Source: Chromobacterium sp. IIBBL 290-4
GTDB taxonomy: Bacteria; Pseudomonadota; Gammaproteobacteria; Burkholderiales; Chromobacteriaceae
DNA length: 64,000 bases
Assembly: GCF_024207115.1 (NCBI RefSeq)
Contig: NZ_CP100128.1
Span: 4,898,001 to 4,962,000 of the forward strand
Reading direction: 5' to 3'
Shown: positions 28,301-35,964 of the stretch, in pieces
Layout of the letters: every line of letters begins with the position of its first letter
How positions within the stretch are numbered: position 1 is the first letter of the stretch
Notes under the pieces: generated by a model
What the model was told of the DNA's origin: nothing
What the model saw: only the letters and a program-made list of their open reading frames with translations
Database searches by the model: none
Made by a program: the position numbers and the translations under genes

Positions 28301-28707
28301 GCGGCAAGGTCGTCGCCTTGATAGACGGCGACACCTATTCCGACGGCGAAACCTTCGCCCTGGGCCTCAAGCAGCTGGGCATCGCCACCCTGATAGGCAA
28401 AACCACCGCCGGCGCCGGCATGTGGCTGAGCGACCAGAACTGGAGCCGCGACAAGGGCATCGCCCGCGCCGCGCGCATGCCGCAGTTCGTCGTCGGCAAG
28501 AATGGCGACAAACGCTGGGTGGTGGAAGGCCGCGGCGTGACGCCGGATATCGAGGTCGACAACCTGCCCTGGGCGTCCTTCAAGGGACAAGACGCGCAAC
28601 TGGAAGCCGCCATCCGCTATCTGCAGCAAGGCTTGCCGGCCCAGCCGGCCAGCAATCCGCAGCCGCCGGCCGGCGGCGCGCAAGGCTCGCGCTTCAGAGG
28701 CTTCTAA
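25318..28707 (+). CDS. tricorn-like S41 family peptidase
   Basis: 1,129 residues from a TTG start at 25318, with GGAGA six bases upstream. A signal peptide ends at GHALA, so the protein is exported. Residues about 45-560 are WD/TolB-like propeller repeats (SPDGRWLAFVARYDGSPEVY and many similar), then a charged Lys/Asp linker near 580-600, a C1-type helical region, a PDZ domain around 830-905 and the S41 protease domain. Catalytic residues can be placed at H784 (GIQHSQIG), S1008 (GDTYSDGETF) and E1070 (VVEGRGVTPD). Archaeal tricorn has Ser before the catalytic His; here it is Gln. Bacterial members are thought to degrade peptides in the periplasm. Confidence 0.93.
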   Translation: MSRTATRPILRLTLLALSLACAGHALALPSPLPAGPAAVDTRELGYFRQAAAGPDNIVFAADGELWSVPYSGGQARRLTSRPAEAASPAVSPDGRWLAFVARYDGSPEVYVMPAEGGATRRLTVDGDRGIKVEGWSRDGQVLVSSSRYSGKPDTRLFLISPQTGVRSPVPLAEAAEACLDARGNPTLFAREPVPSDNVVGYVGGKRQQLWSWQPGREARPAFPGHPGTSRQPMCDGDTAYFISDKGGRLNLWQGRLGADGVIADSRPLTRYQDFEVRGASLARTAAGVRIVFTRAGDIHVFDPQTGSDNTLKIALNSDFDQLRAKMIANPLSYVEDLALSPKGDRVAVQARGYVSIFPVGSGRRVDILTDAGQRARNLVFSADGKSLLLVSDKSGEQEIWRVGTRGGETAQQLTHGGASPIDQLNASPDGRKLAYTDNLRRLWLLDLNTREKRLVRQLDQGGYDGFQWSPDSRFFTYTADAVNDFSRLWLYDTLSHQSQPLASDRYTARSPVFSPDGKVLYFLSDRNLDSEVRSPWGAREPSAYFNKQTKIYGLMLSAAERWPFQPKDELAGKTDEAAKDKAEDGDKDKAGGKDKGPKPVKIEGGVSHRLYEVPLEPGNYDGLQADAKRLYFTRADNIYAETRQVVSLEIDAPNPTPSKPETLVDGVREFRLSADRKSLLLVKDVNRLPSLMVVPAGPKMPGDADKYSINLRDWALPLDPRVEWKQIFLDTWRMHRDTVHTATLKEVDWEAIRRRFEPLVDKVTSRQELNDVIAQMTAMVGIQHSQIGLREVTLPTVDVPVGQLAADFQPVAGGLKVAAIWNGDPELLEERSPLSLPEAGIRVGDVVHEINGQPLVSEYALASALRGQAGKQVLLKVSRGGAAARTVIVKPVSLSRDRDLRYLAWEGQRKAMVEKASRNRIGYLHLQAMGKDDAGRWAREYYPVFDREGLILDLRDNNGGNIDRWLLEKLLRKVWVWWQGGNEKVTMANPPYAFRGKVVALIDGDTYSDGETFALGLKQLGIATLIGKTTAGAGMWLSDQNWSRDKGIARAARMPQFVVGKNGDKRWVVEGRGVTPDIEVDNLPWASFKGQDAQLEAAIRYLQQGLPAQPASNPQPPAGGAQGSRFRGF

Positions 28708-28717
28708 GCGCCAAAAT

Positions 28718-28752
28718 GCCGCCCTTCCGCTTTCGGGGAAAGGGCGGCGCCG
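28718..28752. terminator. hairpin between the converging tricorn-like and glxA-like genes
   Basis: GCCGCCCTT at 28718-28726 pairs with AAGGGCGGC at 28740-28748. On the reverse strand it is followed by ATTTTGG, so it probably terminates the regulator transcript. Confidence 0.6.
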
Positions 28753-28792
28753 CTCGCGAAAGACGGGATGCCCAGCAAGCATCCCGCTCTAT

Positions 28793-29734
28793 CTACCCTC
28801 CGCGAAAAGCCAGCCGCCAGGCCGCGGGCGAAACGCCCAGCCGCTGACGATACAATCTGCGCATTGTCACCGCGCTGCCTAGGCCCGCCCGCTCGGCAAC
28901 CTCATCCATGGACAAGTTGGTGGACTCCAGCAGCCGCTGACTGTGCGCCAGCCGCTCATGCGCCAGCCATTCGCCCAGCGTGCAACCGGTCAAAGCATGG
29001 AAATGGCGGGAAAAGGTGCGGCGGCTCATCGCCATGCTTTGCGCCAAACCATCCAGCGTATGCTCGGCCTGCAAGCTGGCGCGCACCCTGTCCAGCAGCG
29101 CGCCCAGGCGGCTGTCCTGGCCGGTCTGCGGCAAAGGCTGATCGATGAACTGGGCCTGGCCGCCCTGCCGGTGCGGCGCCACCACCAGCCGGCGCGCCAC
29201 CTGGTTGGCCCACTCATTGCCCTTGCGCCGCCTCAGCATATGCAGGCAGCAATCGATCGCCGCCGCGGTGCCGGCCGAGGTGAGCACATCGCCGTCCTCG
29301 ACATACAGCACGTCGGGATCCAGCGCCACTTGCGGATAGCGGCGGGCGAAGTCGTCGGCATACGCCCAGTGCGTCGTCGCGCGGCGGCCATCTAGCAAGC
29401 CGGCTTCCGCCAGCACGCAAGCGCCCAGACACAAGCCCACCAGCTGCGCGCCGGCTGCGCTGGCCTCCCGCAAGGCTTGCAGCACCGCCTCACCGGCGGG
29501 CTGGGCGGGCGAGGGCCAGCTGGGCACGATCACCACGCTCGCCTGGCGCAAGCCCTCCAGGCCGTGCTCGACCACCAGATCGAAACCGGCGCTGGTTCTC
29601 ACCCTGCCCGGCCGTTCCGCGCATACGGTCAAGGCAACCTCCCGGTCCGCCCCTTGTTCGCCCAGCACGAGACAGGGCACCGATAAATGGAAAGGGCTGA
29701 TGCCCTCGAACGCCAGCACCGCTATGTTTTGCAT
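28793..29734 (-). CDS. GlxA/FtrA-type AraC family regulator with DJ-1/PfpI domain
   Basis: 313 residues from MQNIAVLAFEGISPFHLSVP. The first 180 residues are a DJ-1/PfpI-like class I amidotransferase fold with LVGLCLGACVLAEAG in place of the nucleophile elbow; the last 95 hold two AraC helix-turn-helices (LDGLAQSMAMSRRTFSRHFH and MDEVAERAGLGSAVTMRRLY). The upstream extension to 29830 is not used because the family begins at this methionine. It diverges from a cysteine hydrolase 110 bases away, so regulation of that gene is likely. The ligand is not known. Confidence 0.9.
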   Translation of the reverse strand: MQNIAVLAFEGISPFHLSVPCLVLGEQGADREVALTVCAERPGRVRTSAGFDLVVEHGLEGLRQASVVIVPSWPSPAQPAGEAVLQALREASAAGAQLVGLCLGACVLAEAGLLDGRRATTHWAYADDFARRYPQVALDPDVLYVEDGDVLTSAGTAAAIDCCLHMLRRRKGNEWANQVARRLVVAPHRQGGQAQFIDQPLPQTGQDSRLGALLDRVRASLQAEHTLDGLAQSMAMSRRTFSRHFHALTGCTLGEWLAHERLAHSQRLLESTNLSMDEVAERAGLGSAVTMRRLYRQRLGVSPAAWRLAFRGG

Positions 29735-29844
29735 GATTGCCCCGAATGGCCCGATATGATCGTATTTTGTCATTCGGGCCACTCTCCGCCAAGGCATTCC
29801 GTCAGGATAATAAGCCCATCGACACCCCACACCGGAGACGCGAA

Positions 29845-30369
29845 ATGCAAACCCAAGCCCGCACCGCCCTGCTGATCATCGACCTGCAAAACGATTATTT
29901 CCCCGGCGGCAAATACCCGCTGGCCAACACCGCCGCCGCCTTGGACAACAGCCTGCGCGCCATCGCCCAGGCCCGCGCCCAAAACATGCCGGTGATCCTG
30001 GTACAGCACGTGGCCGCCAGCGCCGCCTCGCCCTTCTTCGCGCCGGACAGCGAAGGCGTGCGGATACACCCGCAAGTACTGGCCGCCGCGCCGGACGCGC
30101 CGGTGGTGATCAAGCAGCATGCCGACAGCTTCCTGAACACGGACTTGAGCGCGCTATTGCAAAAACTGGAAATCAATACCCTGCTGATTGGCGGCATGAT
30201 GACGCAGAACTGCGTCACCCACACCGCGCTGTCGCGCGCCGCCGATCCTTATCAGGTCAGCGTGCTGCAGGATTGCTGCGCCACAGTGGACGGCATGGTG
30301 CACGCCATCGCGCTGCGGGCGCTGGGAGACAAGGTGCCGCTGCTGGATGGGCAGGCGGCCTGGATGTGA
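29845..30369 (+). CDS. cysteine hydrolase of the isochorismatase family
   Basis: 174 residues from the ATG at 29845, after GGAGACGCG. MQTQARTALLIIDLQNDYFP gives the catalytic Asp at D13, VVIKQHADSF the Lys and LLIGGMMTQNCVTHTALSRA the nucleophilic Cys. The family includes nicotinamidase, N-carbamoylsarcosine amidase and isochorismatase; the substrate here is open. It is divergent from the AraC regulator, a frequent pairing for this family. Confidence 0.9.
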   Translation: MQTQARTALLIIDLQNDYFPGGKYPLANTAAALDNSLRAIAQARAQNMPVILVQHVAASAASPFFAPDSEGVRIHPQVLAAAPDAPVVIKQHADSFLNTDLSALLQKLEINTLLIGGMMTQNCVTHTALSRAADPYQVSVLQDCCATVDGMVHAIALRALGDKVPLLDGQAAWM

Positions 30370-30455
30370 AGACAGGCAGAATGCTTGAATGAGACACGGC
30401 GGCGGACAAGCTCCGCCGCCGCTTCGGCGTTTGCCGAGCGCTAATCAGCGTGGAA

Positions 30456-31799
30456 TCACTTGCGCAGCGGCCAAGGCCGCCACAAGGGCCACCAGCCGGG
30501 CTGAGAGGCCGCGGCGTGCGAGACGGCGATGCCGGGCACCGCCAACAGCGCGCCGTCCGCGCCGTAAAGCAAGGGCCAGCGCTGGCGCAAGGGCGGCGGC
30601 AAACCCGCCTCGCGCATCAAATCCTTGACCTCGCGACGTCCCGCCTTGGCCGGCAGCTTTTCGCCGCCGGCTCTGGGCATCAGCCGCAGGCCCGAGGCCA
30701 GCGCCATTTCAGGCAGACCGCGCTCGCGCCATTCCCAGCTCAGCTCGCCGCCCCACTCGGGCAGATCGCATGCTTTGCCGCCGCTCAAATCGGGCAGCAG
30801 GCTCCCCTCCGCCGGCGGGGTCGATTCCAACAGTAGCTGGATCGCGCCGCCGAATCGGAACAATAAGCCGCCAGCCAGCGGCAATAGCGGGCAAGTCTCG
30901 ACGCGCGCCTGAGTCAATTGGCGCTGGAATTCAAGCAGGCCGGCGGGCTCGGGCAAAGGCATGCCCTGCCGCTCCAGCCAGCCCAACAGCGCTTGCCTTT
31001 GACGGGACGATGACAAGCCCAGCCAGCGGGCGAGATCCAGGCCTTGCGGATGCGCGCAGGCGTGGATGTCCATGGCAGCCACCTCGTCCAGAATCGCGGC
31101 GGCGTCGGCCTGCAGGCTGGCGGCGCGCGCCAGATGGCTGCGGTAATGCGGCAAACTGGCTGCCAGCACAGGGAAAATGTCGTTGCGCAGCAGATTGCGG
31201 CGGTAACGGTTGTCGCGGTTGCTTTCGTCTTCCACCCAGGCCAGACCTTGCCATTGGACATAGCGCTCCAACTGCGCGCGGGTGAAGTCCAGCAAAGGCC
31301 GCCACAGCAGCTTATCGACTGACAAGGGCCTCAAGGCCGGCATCGCCGCCAGCGCCTTGACCCCGCCGCCGCGCAGCAATTGCAGCAACACGGTTTCGGC
31401 TTGATCGTCCTGATGGTGGGCCAGGGCCACCACCTGGGCGGCGCCTTCGCGATAAGCCTGGTAGCGCGCCTCGCGCGCCGCGGCTTCCACGCCTTCGCCG
31501 CGCGCCGCGCGCACCGTGACCCGCGCGATGCGCAAAGGCACGTTCAGATCGCGGCACAAGGCCTGGCAATGCGCGGCCCAGGCATCGGCGTTGGGGCTCA
31601 AGCCATGGTGGACATGCACGGCGGCAACCGCCAGATCCGGCCGGACATCGCGCGCGCGCGCCAGCAGCGACAGCAGCGCCACGGAATCCAGTCCACCGGA
31701 CAAGCCGACCTCAAAAGCACATTGGCCGGACAATTCGTCCGGCCAATGCTCAAGAAGCGGCTTCAGCAGATCAGGCTGCGTCTTCCTTGAAGCGGCCAT
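30456..31799 (-). CDS. tilS: tRNA(Ile)-lysidine synthetase
   Basis: 447 residues. ATP-dependent ligase that converts C34 of the minor tRNA-Ile to lysidine so that it reads AUA. The PP-loop is [15 protein letters not shown] and the substrate-binding part [36 protein letters not shown] is the second conserved block. The C-terminal domain ends in the window without disruption. It overlaps accA by 29 bases and reads as the second gene of an accA-tilS operon. Confidence 0.96.
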   Translation of the reverse strand: MAASRKTQPDLLKPLLEHWPDELSGQCAFEVGLSGGLDSVALLSLLARARDVRPDLAVAAVHVHHGLSPNADAWAAHCQALCRDLNVPLRIARVTVRAARGEGVEAAAREARYQAYREGAAQVVALAHHQDDQAETVLLQLLRGGGVKALAAMPALRPLSVDKLLWRPLLDFTRAQLERYVQWQGLAWVEDESNRDNRYRRNLLRNDIFPVLAASLPHYRSHLARAASLQADAAAILDEVAAMDIHACAHPQGLDLARWLGLSSSRQRQALLGWLERQGMPLPEPAGLLEFQRQLTQARVETCPLLPLAGGLLFRFGGAIQLLLESTPPAEGSLLPDLSGGKACDLPEWGGELSWEWRERGLPEMALASGLRLMPRAGGEKLPAKAGRREVKDLMREAGLPPPLRQRWPLLYGADGALLAVPGIAVSHAAASQPGWWPLWRPWPLRK

Positions 31800-32736
31800 A
31801 ACTCATCAACCGGTCAAAGCGGAGCTTCAACAGCTCCTCGATGCTCTTGTTCTGCGCTTCTTTCAGCTCTTCCTGCAATACGCGCTTCATCGTGGTCATC
31901 ATCTGCGCATGATCGCGATGGGCGCCGCCCACCGGTTCGGTCACCACGCGATCGACCAAGCCCAGCGTCTTCAGGCGCGGCGCGGTGATGCCCAGCGCCT
32001 CGGCGGCGTCGGACGCCCGTTCCGCCGTCTTCCACAGAATGGAAGCGCAGCCTTCCGGCGAAATCACCGAATAGGTGGCGTATTGCAGCATATTGACCTG
32101 ATCGCCAACAGCGATGGCCAGCGCGCCGCCGGAACCGCCCTCGCCTATCACCGTGACGATGATGGGCACGCGCAGGCGGGTCATCTCATAGAGATTGCGG
32201 CCGATCGCCTCGGACTGGCCGCGCTCTTCCGCGCCTATGCCCGGCCAAGCGCCGGTGGTGTCGACGAAGGTGATCACCGGAATGCCGAACTTTTCGGCCA
32301 GCTTCATCAGGCGCAGAGCCTTTCTATAGCCTTCCGGGTGCGGCATGCCGAAGTTGCGGCGGATCTTCTCTTTGGTGTCGCGGCCTTTTTGCTGGCCGAT
32401 CACCATCACCGACTGGCCGTTGAAACGGGCCAGGCCGCCAACAATGGCGGCATCGTCTGCAAAGGCGCGGTCGCCGTGCAGCTCTTCGAAATCGGTGAAG
32501 ATCGCTTGTATATAGTCGAGTGTATAAGGACGCTGCGGGTGACGCGCCACCATGGCGATCTGCGACGGCGTCAGCTTGGCGTACAGCGTCTTGGTCAGTT
32601 CCTGGCTTTTCTTCTGCAGGCGGGCGATCTCCTCGGAGATATCCAGCACCGAGTCATCCTGCACGAATCGCAGCTCTTCAATCTTGTTCTCGAGCTCGGC
32701 AATCGGCTGCTCAAAATCGAGAAAGGTCGGCTTCAT
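31771..32736 (-). CDS. accA: acetyl-CoA carboxylase carboxyltransferase subunit alpha
   Basis: 321 residues, the family length. It joins AccD to transfer carboxyl from biotin to acetyl-CoA, the first step of fatty acid synthesis. [20 protein letters not shown] is the usual N-terminus, and [20 protein letters not shown] and [15 protein letters not shown] form the oxyanion-hole region. Upstream are 217 AT-rich bases holding its promoter and the tRNA promoter on the other strand. Essential, so intact as expected. Confidence 0.97.
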   Translation of the reverse strand: MKPTFLDFEQPIAELENKIEELRFVQDDSVLDISEEIARLQKKSQELTKTLYAKLTPSQIAMVARHPQRPYTLDYIQAIFTDFEELHGDRAFADDAAIVGGLARFNGQSVMVIGQQKGRDTKEKIRRNFGMPHPEGYRKALRLMKLAEKFGIPVITFVDTTGAWPGIGAEERGQSEAIGRNLYEMTRLRVPIIVTVIGEGGSGGALAIAVGDQVNMLQYATYSVISPEGCASILWKTAERASDAAEALGITAPRLKTLGLVDRVVTEPVGGAHRDHAQMMTTMKRVLQEELKEAQNKSIEELLKLRFDRLMSYGRFKEDAA

Positions 32737-32879
32737 TCTTCACATCATCCGTCAAACCTTAATCGACGCATGATACATGAGCCACGGAGAAACCGTCACC
32801 CGGCAGGCCGGCAAAACGACAAAAAATTGGAGTAAACATTCAAAAACTTCGATTCATGAAAAAAACTTCATAAAATCGC

Positions 32880-32908
32880 TTGCGCAAGCTGAAACCCTGT
32901 GCTTTAAT
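32880..32908 (+). promoter_or_regulatory. sigma-70 promoter of the tRNA array
   Basis: TTGCGC at 32880-32885, a 17-base spacer and TTTAAT at 32903-32908, followed by a GC-rich discriminator, typical of stable-RNA promoters under stringent control. It is 46 bases before the first tRNA. Confidence 0.6.
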
Positions 32909-32953
32909 TCGCCTCCTCGCTGAGACGCAAACGCAACAGCGAAGCGGAATTCA

Positions 32954-33029
32954 GGGCGTTTAGCTCAGTTGGTAGAGCGTCTGCCTTACAAGCAGAATGT
33001 CGGCGGTTCGACTCCGTCAACGCCCACCA
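32954..33029 (+). tRNA. tRNA-Val (TAC), copy 1
   Basis: 76 bases with GGGCGTT/AACGCCC acceptor, 5-bp anticodon stem, loop CTTACAA (anticodon TAC) and encoded CCA. Confidence 0.97.
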
Positions 33030-33042
33030 AAGTTTTACGGTT

Positions 33043-33119
33043 GGAGTGGTAGTTCAGTTGGTTAGAATACCGGCCTGTCACGCCGGGGGTCGCGGGTTCG
33101 AGTCCCGTCCACTCCGCCA
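33043..33119 (+). tRNA. tRNA-Asp (GTC), copy 1
   Basis: 77 bases, acceptor GGAGTGG with a CCACTCC partner, anticodon loop CTGTCAC (GTC), encoded CCA. Confidence 0.97.
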
Positions 33120-33144
33120 ACATATAAAGCAGTACCCGTATATC

Positions 33145-33220
33145 GGGCGTTTAGCTCAGTTGGTAGAGCGTCTGCCTTACAAGCAGAATGTCGGCGGTTC
33201 GACTCCGTCAACGCCCACCA
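33145..33220 (+). tRNA. tRNA-Val (TAC), copy 2
   Basis: Identical in sequence to copy 1, exactly 191 bases downstream of it. Confidence 0.97.
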
Positions 33221-33233
33221 AAGTTTTACGGTT

Positions 33234-33310
33234 GGAGTGGTAGTTCAGTTGGTTAGAATACCGGCCTGTCACGCCGGGGGTCGCGGGTTCGAGTCCCGTC
33301 CACTCCGCCA
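33234..33310 (+). tRNA. tRNA-Asp (GTC), copy 2
   Basis: Identical to Asp copy 1, 191 bases downstream of it. Confidence 0.97.
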
Positions 33311-33335
33311 ACATATAAAGCAGTACCCGTATATC

Positions 33336-33411
33336 GGGCGTTTAGCTCAGTTGGTAGAGCGTCTGCCTTACAAGCAGAATGTCGGCGGTTCGACTCCGTC
33401 AACGCCCACCA
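33336..33411 (+). tRNA. tRNA-Val (TAC), copy 3
   Basis: Identical to Val copy 1, again at 191-base spacing. Confidence 0.97.
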
Positions 33412-33423
33412 AAGTTTACGATT

Positions 33424-33500
33424 GGAGTGGTAGTTCAGTTGGTTAGAATACCGGCCTGTCACGCCGGGGGTCGCGGGTTCGAGTCCCGTCCACTCCGCCA
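33424..33500 (+). tRNA. tRNA-Asp (GTC), copy 3
   Basis: Identical to Asp copy 1. The spacer before it has one T fewer than in the first two units. Confidence 0.97.
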
Positions 33501-33526
33501 ACATATTAAAGCAGTACCCGTATATC

Positions 33527-33602
33527 GGGCGTTTAGCTCAGTTGGTAGAGCGTCTGCCTTACAAGCAGAATGTCGGCGGTTCGACTCCGTCAACGCCCAC
33601 CA
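33527..33602 (+). tRNA. tRNA-Val (TAC), copy 4
   Basis: Identical to Val copy 1. The spacer before it has one T more, restoring the 191-base period. Confidence 0.97.
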
Positions 33603-33614
33603 AAGTTTACGATT

Positions 33615-33691
33615 GGAGTGGTAGTTCAGTTGGTTAGAATACCGGCCTGTCACGCCGGGGGTCGCGGGTTCGAGTCCCGTCCACTCCGCCA
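33615..33691 (+). tRNA. tRNA-Asp (GTC), copy 4
   Basis: Identical to Asp copy 1. Confidence 0.97.
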
Positions 33692-33717
33692 ACATATTAA
33701 AGCAGTACCCGTATATC

Positions 33718-33793
33718 GGGCGTTTAGCTCAGTTGGTAGAGCGTCTGCCTTACAAGCAGAATGTCGGCGGTTCGACTCCGTCAACGCCCACCA
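33718..33793 (+). tRNA. tRNA-Val (TAC), copy 5
   Basis: Identical to Val copy 1; last of the TAC type. Confidence 0.97.
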
Positions 33794-33806
33794 AAGTTTT
33801 ACGGTT

Positions 33807-33883
33807 GGAGTGGTAGTTCAGTTGGTTAGAATACCGGCCTGTCACGCCGGGGGTCGCGGGTTCGAGTCCCGTCCACTCCGCCA
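33807..33883 (+). tRNA. tRNA-Asp (GTC), copy 5
   Basis: Identical to Asp copy 1; after it the spacer sequence changes. Confidence 0.97.
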
Positions 33884-33912
33884 ACGGTTTCAAAGCAGCA
33901 ATACAGTTTTCT

Positions 33913-33989
33913 GGGCGGTTAGTCTCAGTTGGTAGAGCACTGCCTTCACACGGCAGGGGTCGCTGGTTCGAGTCCAGTACCGCCCACCA
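33913..33989 (+). tRNA. tRNA-Val (CAC), copy 1
   Basis: 77 bases, GGGCGGT/ACCGCCC acceptor. CTGCC and GGCAG enclose loop TTCACAC, so the anticodon is CAC. Encoded CCA. Confidence 0.94.
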
Positions 33990-33995
33990 GAAAAC

Positions 33996-34072
33996 GGAGT
34001 GGTAGTTCAGTTGGTTAGAATACCGGCCTGTCACGCCGGGGGTCGCGGGTTCGAGTCCCGTCCACTCCGCCA
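33996..34072 (+). tRNA. tRNA-Asp (GTC), copy 6
   Basis: Identical to the other Asp copies, only 6 bases after tRNA-Val(CAC). Confidence 0.97.
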
Positions 34073-34101
34073 ACAGTTTCAAAGCAGCAATACAGTTTTC
34101 T

Positions 34102-34178
34102 GGGCGGTTAGTCTCAGTTGGTAGAGCACTGCCTTCACACGGCAGGGGTCGCTGGTTCGAGTCCAGTACCGCCCACCA
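34102..34178 (+). tRNA. tRNA-Val (CAC), copy 2
   Basis: Identical to CAC copy 1, 189 bases downstream. Confidence 0.94.
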
Positions 34179-34185
34179 GGAAAAC

Positions 34186-34262
34186 GGAGTGGTAGTTCAG
34201 TTGGTTAGAATACCGGCCTGTCACGCCGGGGGTCGCGGGTTCGAGTCCCGTCCACTCCGCCA
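34186..34262 (+). tRNA. tRNA-Asp (GTC), copy 7
   Basis: Last tRNA of the array, just before the terminator. Confidence 0.97.
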
Positions 34263-34268
34263 ACCAAC

Positions 34269-34297
34269 AAAAAAGGCAGCCTAGGCTGCCTTTTTTG
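34269..34297 (+). terminator. terminator of the tRNA operon
   Basis: AGGCAGCC/GGCTGCCT hairpin around TA at 34274-34291, flanked by A-run and T-run, so it can work in both directions. Confidence 0.9.
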
Positions 34298-34408
34298 CTT
34301 TTCATCTTAATAATAACAATCCCAAATAAAACATGCTGTTATCAAGTTGCCAAACGGCGCGACAGCGGCAATACTGACGGGCTTTTCACAAGGCTTATCA
34401 GAGAATTC

Positions 34409-35956
34409 ATGATGAAACGGGTCGTATTGTTGCTGGCTGCGTTCTGCGCCCCCCTTGCCTGCGCCGAAGAAGCCGCCGTCGATGGCGCCACATGGCAATA
34501 CAAGGTTCAGAATGGCGATTCCTTATGGACGGTCTCCGGCCGGCATTTGCAATCGATGGCCTACGTCCCCAAGCTTCAAGCATTGAACCGGGTGCCCAAC
34601 CCCTACCATCTGCAGCCCGGCAGCACGCTCAACATTCCCTACGCCTGGATCAAGCAAGCCGACGCCAACGCCACACTGGAAGAAATGGCCGGACCCGTCA
34701 GCATCCAGGGACGCAACGGCGCCTCGCTCAACCCCGCCGTCGGCCAACAATACGGCAGCGGCACCCGCCTTTCCACCGGCAAGGACGCCATGCTGCGCCT
34801 GCGTTTCCGCGACGGCTCCGCCCTGCTGCTCAACGCCGGCACCACCCTGACCCTGGGCAACCAGGTGTTCTATCCCAGCACCGGCTCCATCCGCTCGCAA
34901 AATCAGCTCGCCGCCGGCAGCACCAACAGCTCGGTCATCCCCAATCCGCTGATGCCCAGCCGCTACCAGATCCAGACGCCTTCCGCCGTCACCTCGGTGC
35001 GCGGCACCGAATTCCGCGTCCGCAGCATCGCCGACGACAACACCGCGTCGGAAGTGCTGCGCGGCAAGGTCAATGTGCAAAGCGCGGCGCATGAGGTTTA
35101 CGTGCCGGCAGGCTTCGGCAGCCTGAGCAAGGGCGACGGCCAACCGATGGCCCTGCCGCCCGCCCCGCGGCTGAAGGATTTCGCCGTCGCGGCGGAATTC
35201 AATCCCGTGCGGCTGAGTTGGCGCGCCGAAGCGGAAGAAAAAGGCTACCGCGCCGAAATCTCCCGCCTGGACGACGGCAAACCGCTGCTGGACCGCAATA
35301 CCGACACGCCCTCCCTGGTCTTGCCGCTGGCACAAAGCGGCCGCTATCAGCTGACCATACGCGCGCTCAACGCCGCCGGTCTGGAGGGCTATGACAGCCA
35401 ACGCAGCTTTACCATCCAGCCCCTGCCCTATCCGCCGCTCTGGATCGCCGCCGAAAATCCCAGGCAGAAAAACAGGATTTTCAAACCCGGCCTGATGGTG
35501 GATGGCGCGCATGCCGCCAGACTGCAGATATCCGCCAGCGGCGATTTCAGCCAGCCGCTGTTCGATGTCAAAGTCGACAGCCCGGATTGGGCCATCGCCC
35601 TGCCCCGCGCCGGCGACTGGCATTGGCGCGCGGCGATGTACGATGCGGACGGCGGCAACGGCCCGTTCAGCGGCGAGCAAACGCTGAGAATGGAAGACGG
35701 CGTCAGCTGGCTGAGCGGCCAAACGCTTTATCTGCAAATCCGGCGCTACCCTGTCTCCCAAGCCAGATACACCTTGCAGCTGTTCAAGCCGGGCCAGGAC
35801 GCTCCCATCGCCTCCCTGGCCTCGGATCGTCCCGCCTGGCCGGCAAGCAAGCTGCCGGCGGGCCGATTCGACGCCAAGATCCAGATTGATGCAGAAGGCT
35901 ACCGCGCGGAAGAGACCCATCCCGGCCTGACCTTGCCGGGAAGTTCGCTGTTCTGA
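34409..35956 (+). CDS. LysM and FecR domain periplasmic protein
   Basis: 515 residues. I start at the ATG at 34409 (two ATGs in tandem) because MMKRVVLLLAAFCAPLACA is a signal peptide; the ORF extends further upstream into the non-coding gap. Residues about 29-76 form a LysM domain (WQYKVQNGDSLWTVSGRHL) that binds peptidoglycan, and 95-215 a FecR domain (VSIQGRNGASLN to VTSVRGTEFRVR). The C-terminal half consists of fibronectin-like beta repeats. The CHASE2-GGDEF gene follows after 8 bases; FecR-LysM and CHASE2 proteins are often paired and may form a signal-sensing unit across the membrane. Confidence 0.88.
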   Translation: MMKRVVLLLAAFCAPLACAEEAAVDGATWQYKVQNGDSLWTVSGRHLQSMAYVPKLQALNRVPNPYHLQPGSTLNIPYAWIKQADANATLEEMAGPVSIQGRNGASLNPAVGQQYGSGTRLSTGKDAMLRLRFRDGSALLLNAGTTLTLGNQVFYPSTGSIRSQNQLAAGSTNSSVIPNPLMPSRYQIQTPSAVTSVRGTEFRVRSIADDNTASEVLRGKVNVQSAAHEVYVPAGFGSLSKGDGQPMALPPAPRLKDFAVAAEFNPVRLSWRAEAEEKGYRAEISRLDDGKPLLDRNTDTPSLVLPLAQSGRYQLTIRALNAAGLEGYDSQRSFTIQPLPYPPLWIAAENPRQKNRIFKPGLMVDGAHAARLQISASGDFSQPLFDVKVDSPDWAIALPRAGDWHWRAAMYDADGGNGPFSGEQTLRMEDGVSWLSGQTLYLQIRRYPVSQARYTLQLFKPGQDAPIASLASDRPAWPASKLPAGRFDAKIQIDAEGYRAEETHPGLTLPGSSLF

Positions 35957-35964
35957 TACCCGGC

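Larger units (their letters stand above)
32954..33907 (+). repeat. fivefold 191-bp tandem tRNA-Val/tRNA-Asp repeat
   Basis: Five near-identical units, each tRNA-Val(TAC), a 12-13 base spacer, tRNA-Asp(GTC) and a spacer of about 25 bases containing GCAGTACCCGTATATC. Val starts are spaced exactly 191 bases apart four times. Only single-T differences in the spacers separate units. A second related unit, tRNA-Val(CAC)-tRNA-Asp, follows twice at 189 bases. Confidence 0.95.

Noticed and set aside
26797..28782. Reverse-strand ORF of 661 codons
   Set aside because: Antisense to the tricorn-like protease; long only because of high third-position GC.
33046..33935. ORFs in the tRNA array with repeated peptide sequence
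   Set aside because: They are translations of tRNA genes and spacers; the stable RNA genes explain the sequence fully.
32954..34262. Regular repeats resembling a CRISPR array
   Set aside because: The repeated units fold as tRNAs with CCA ends, period is 191 bases, spacers are not unique, and no cas genes occur.
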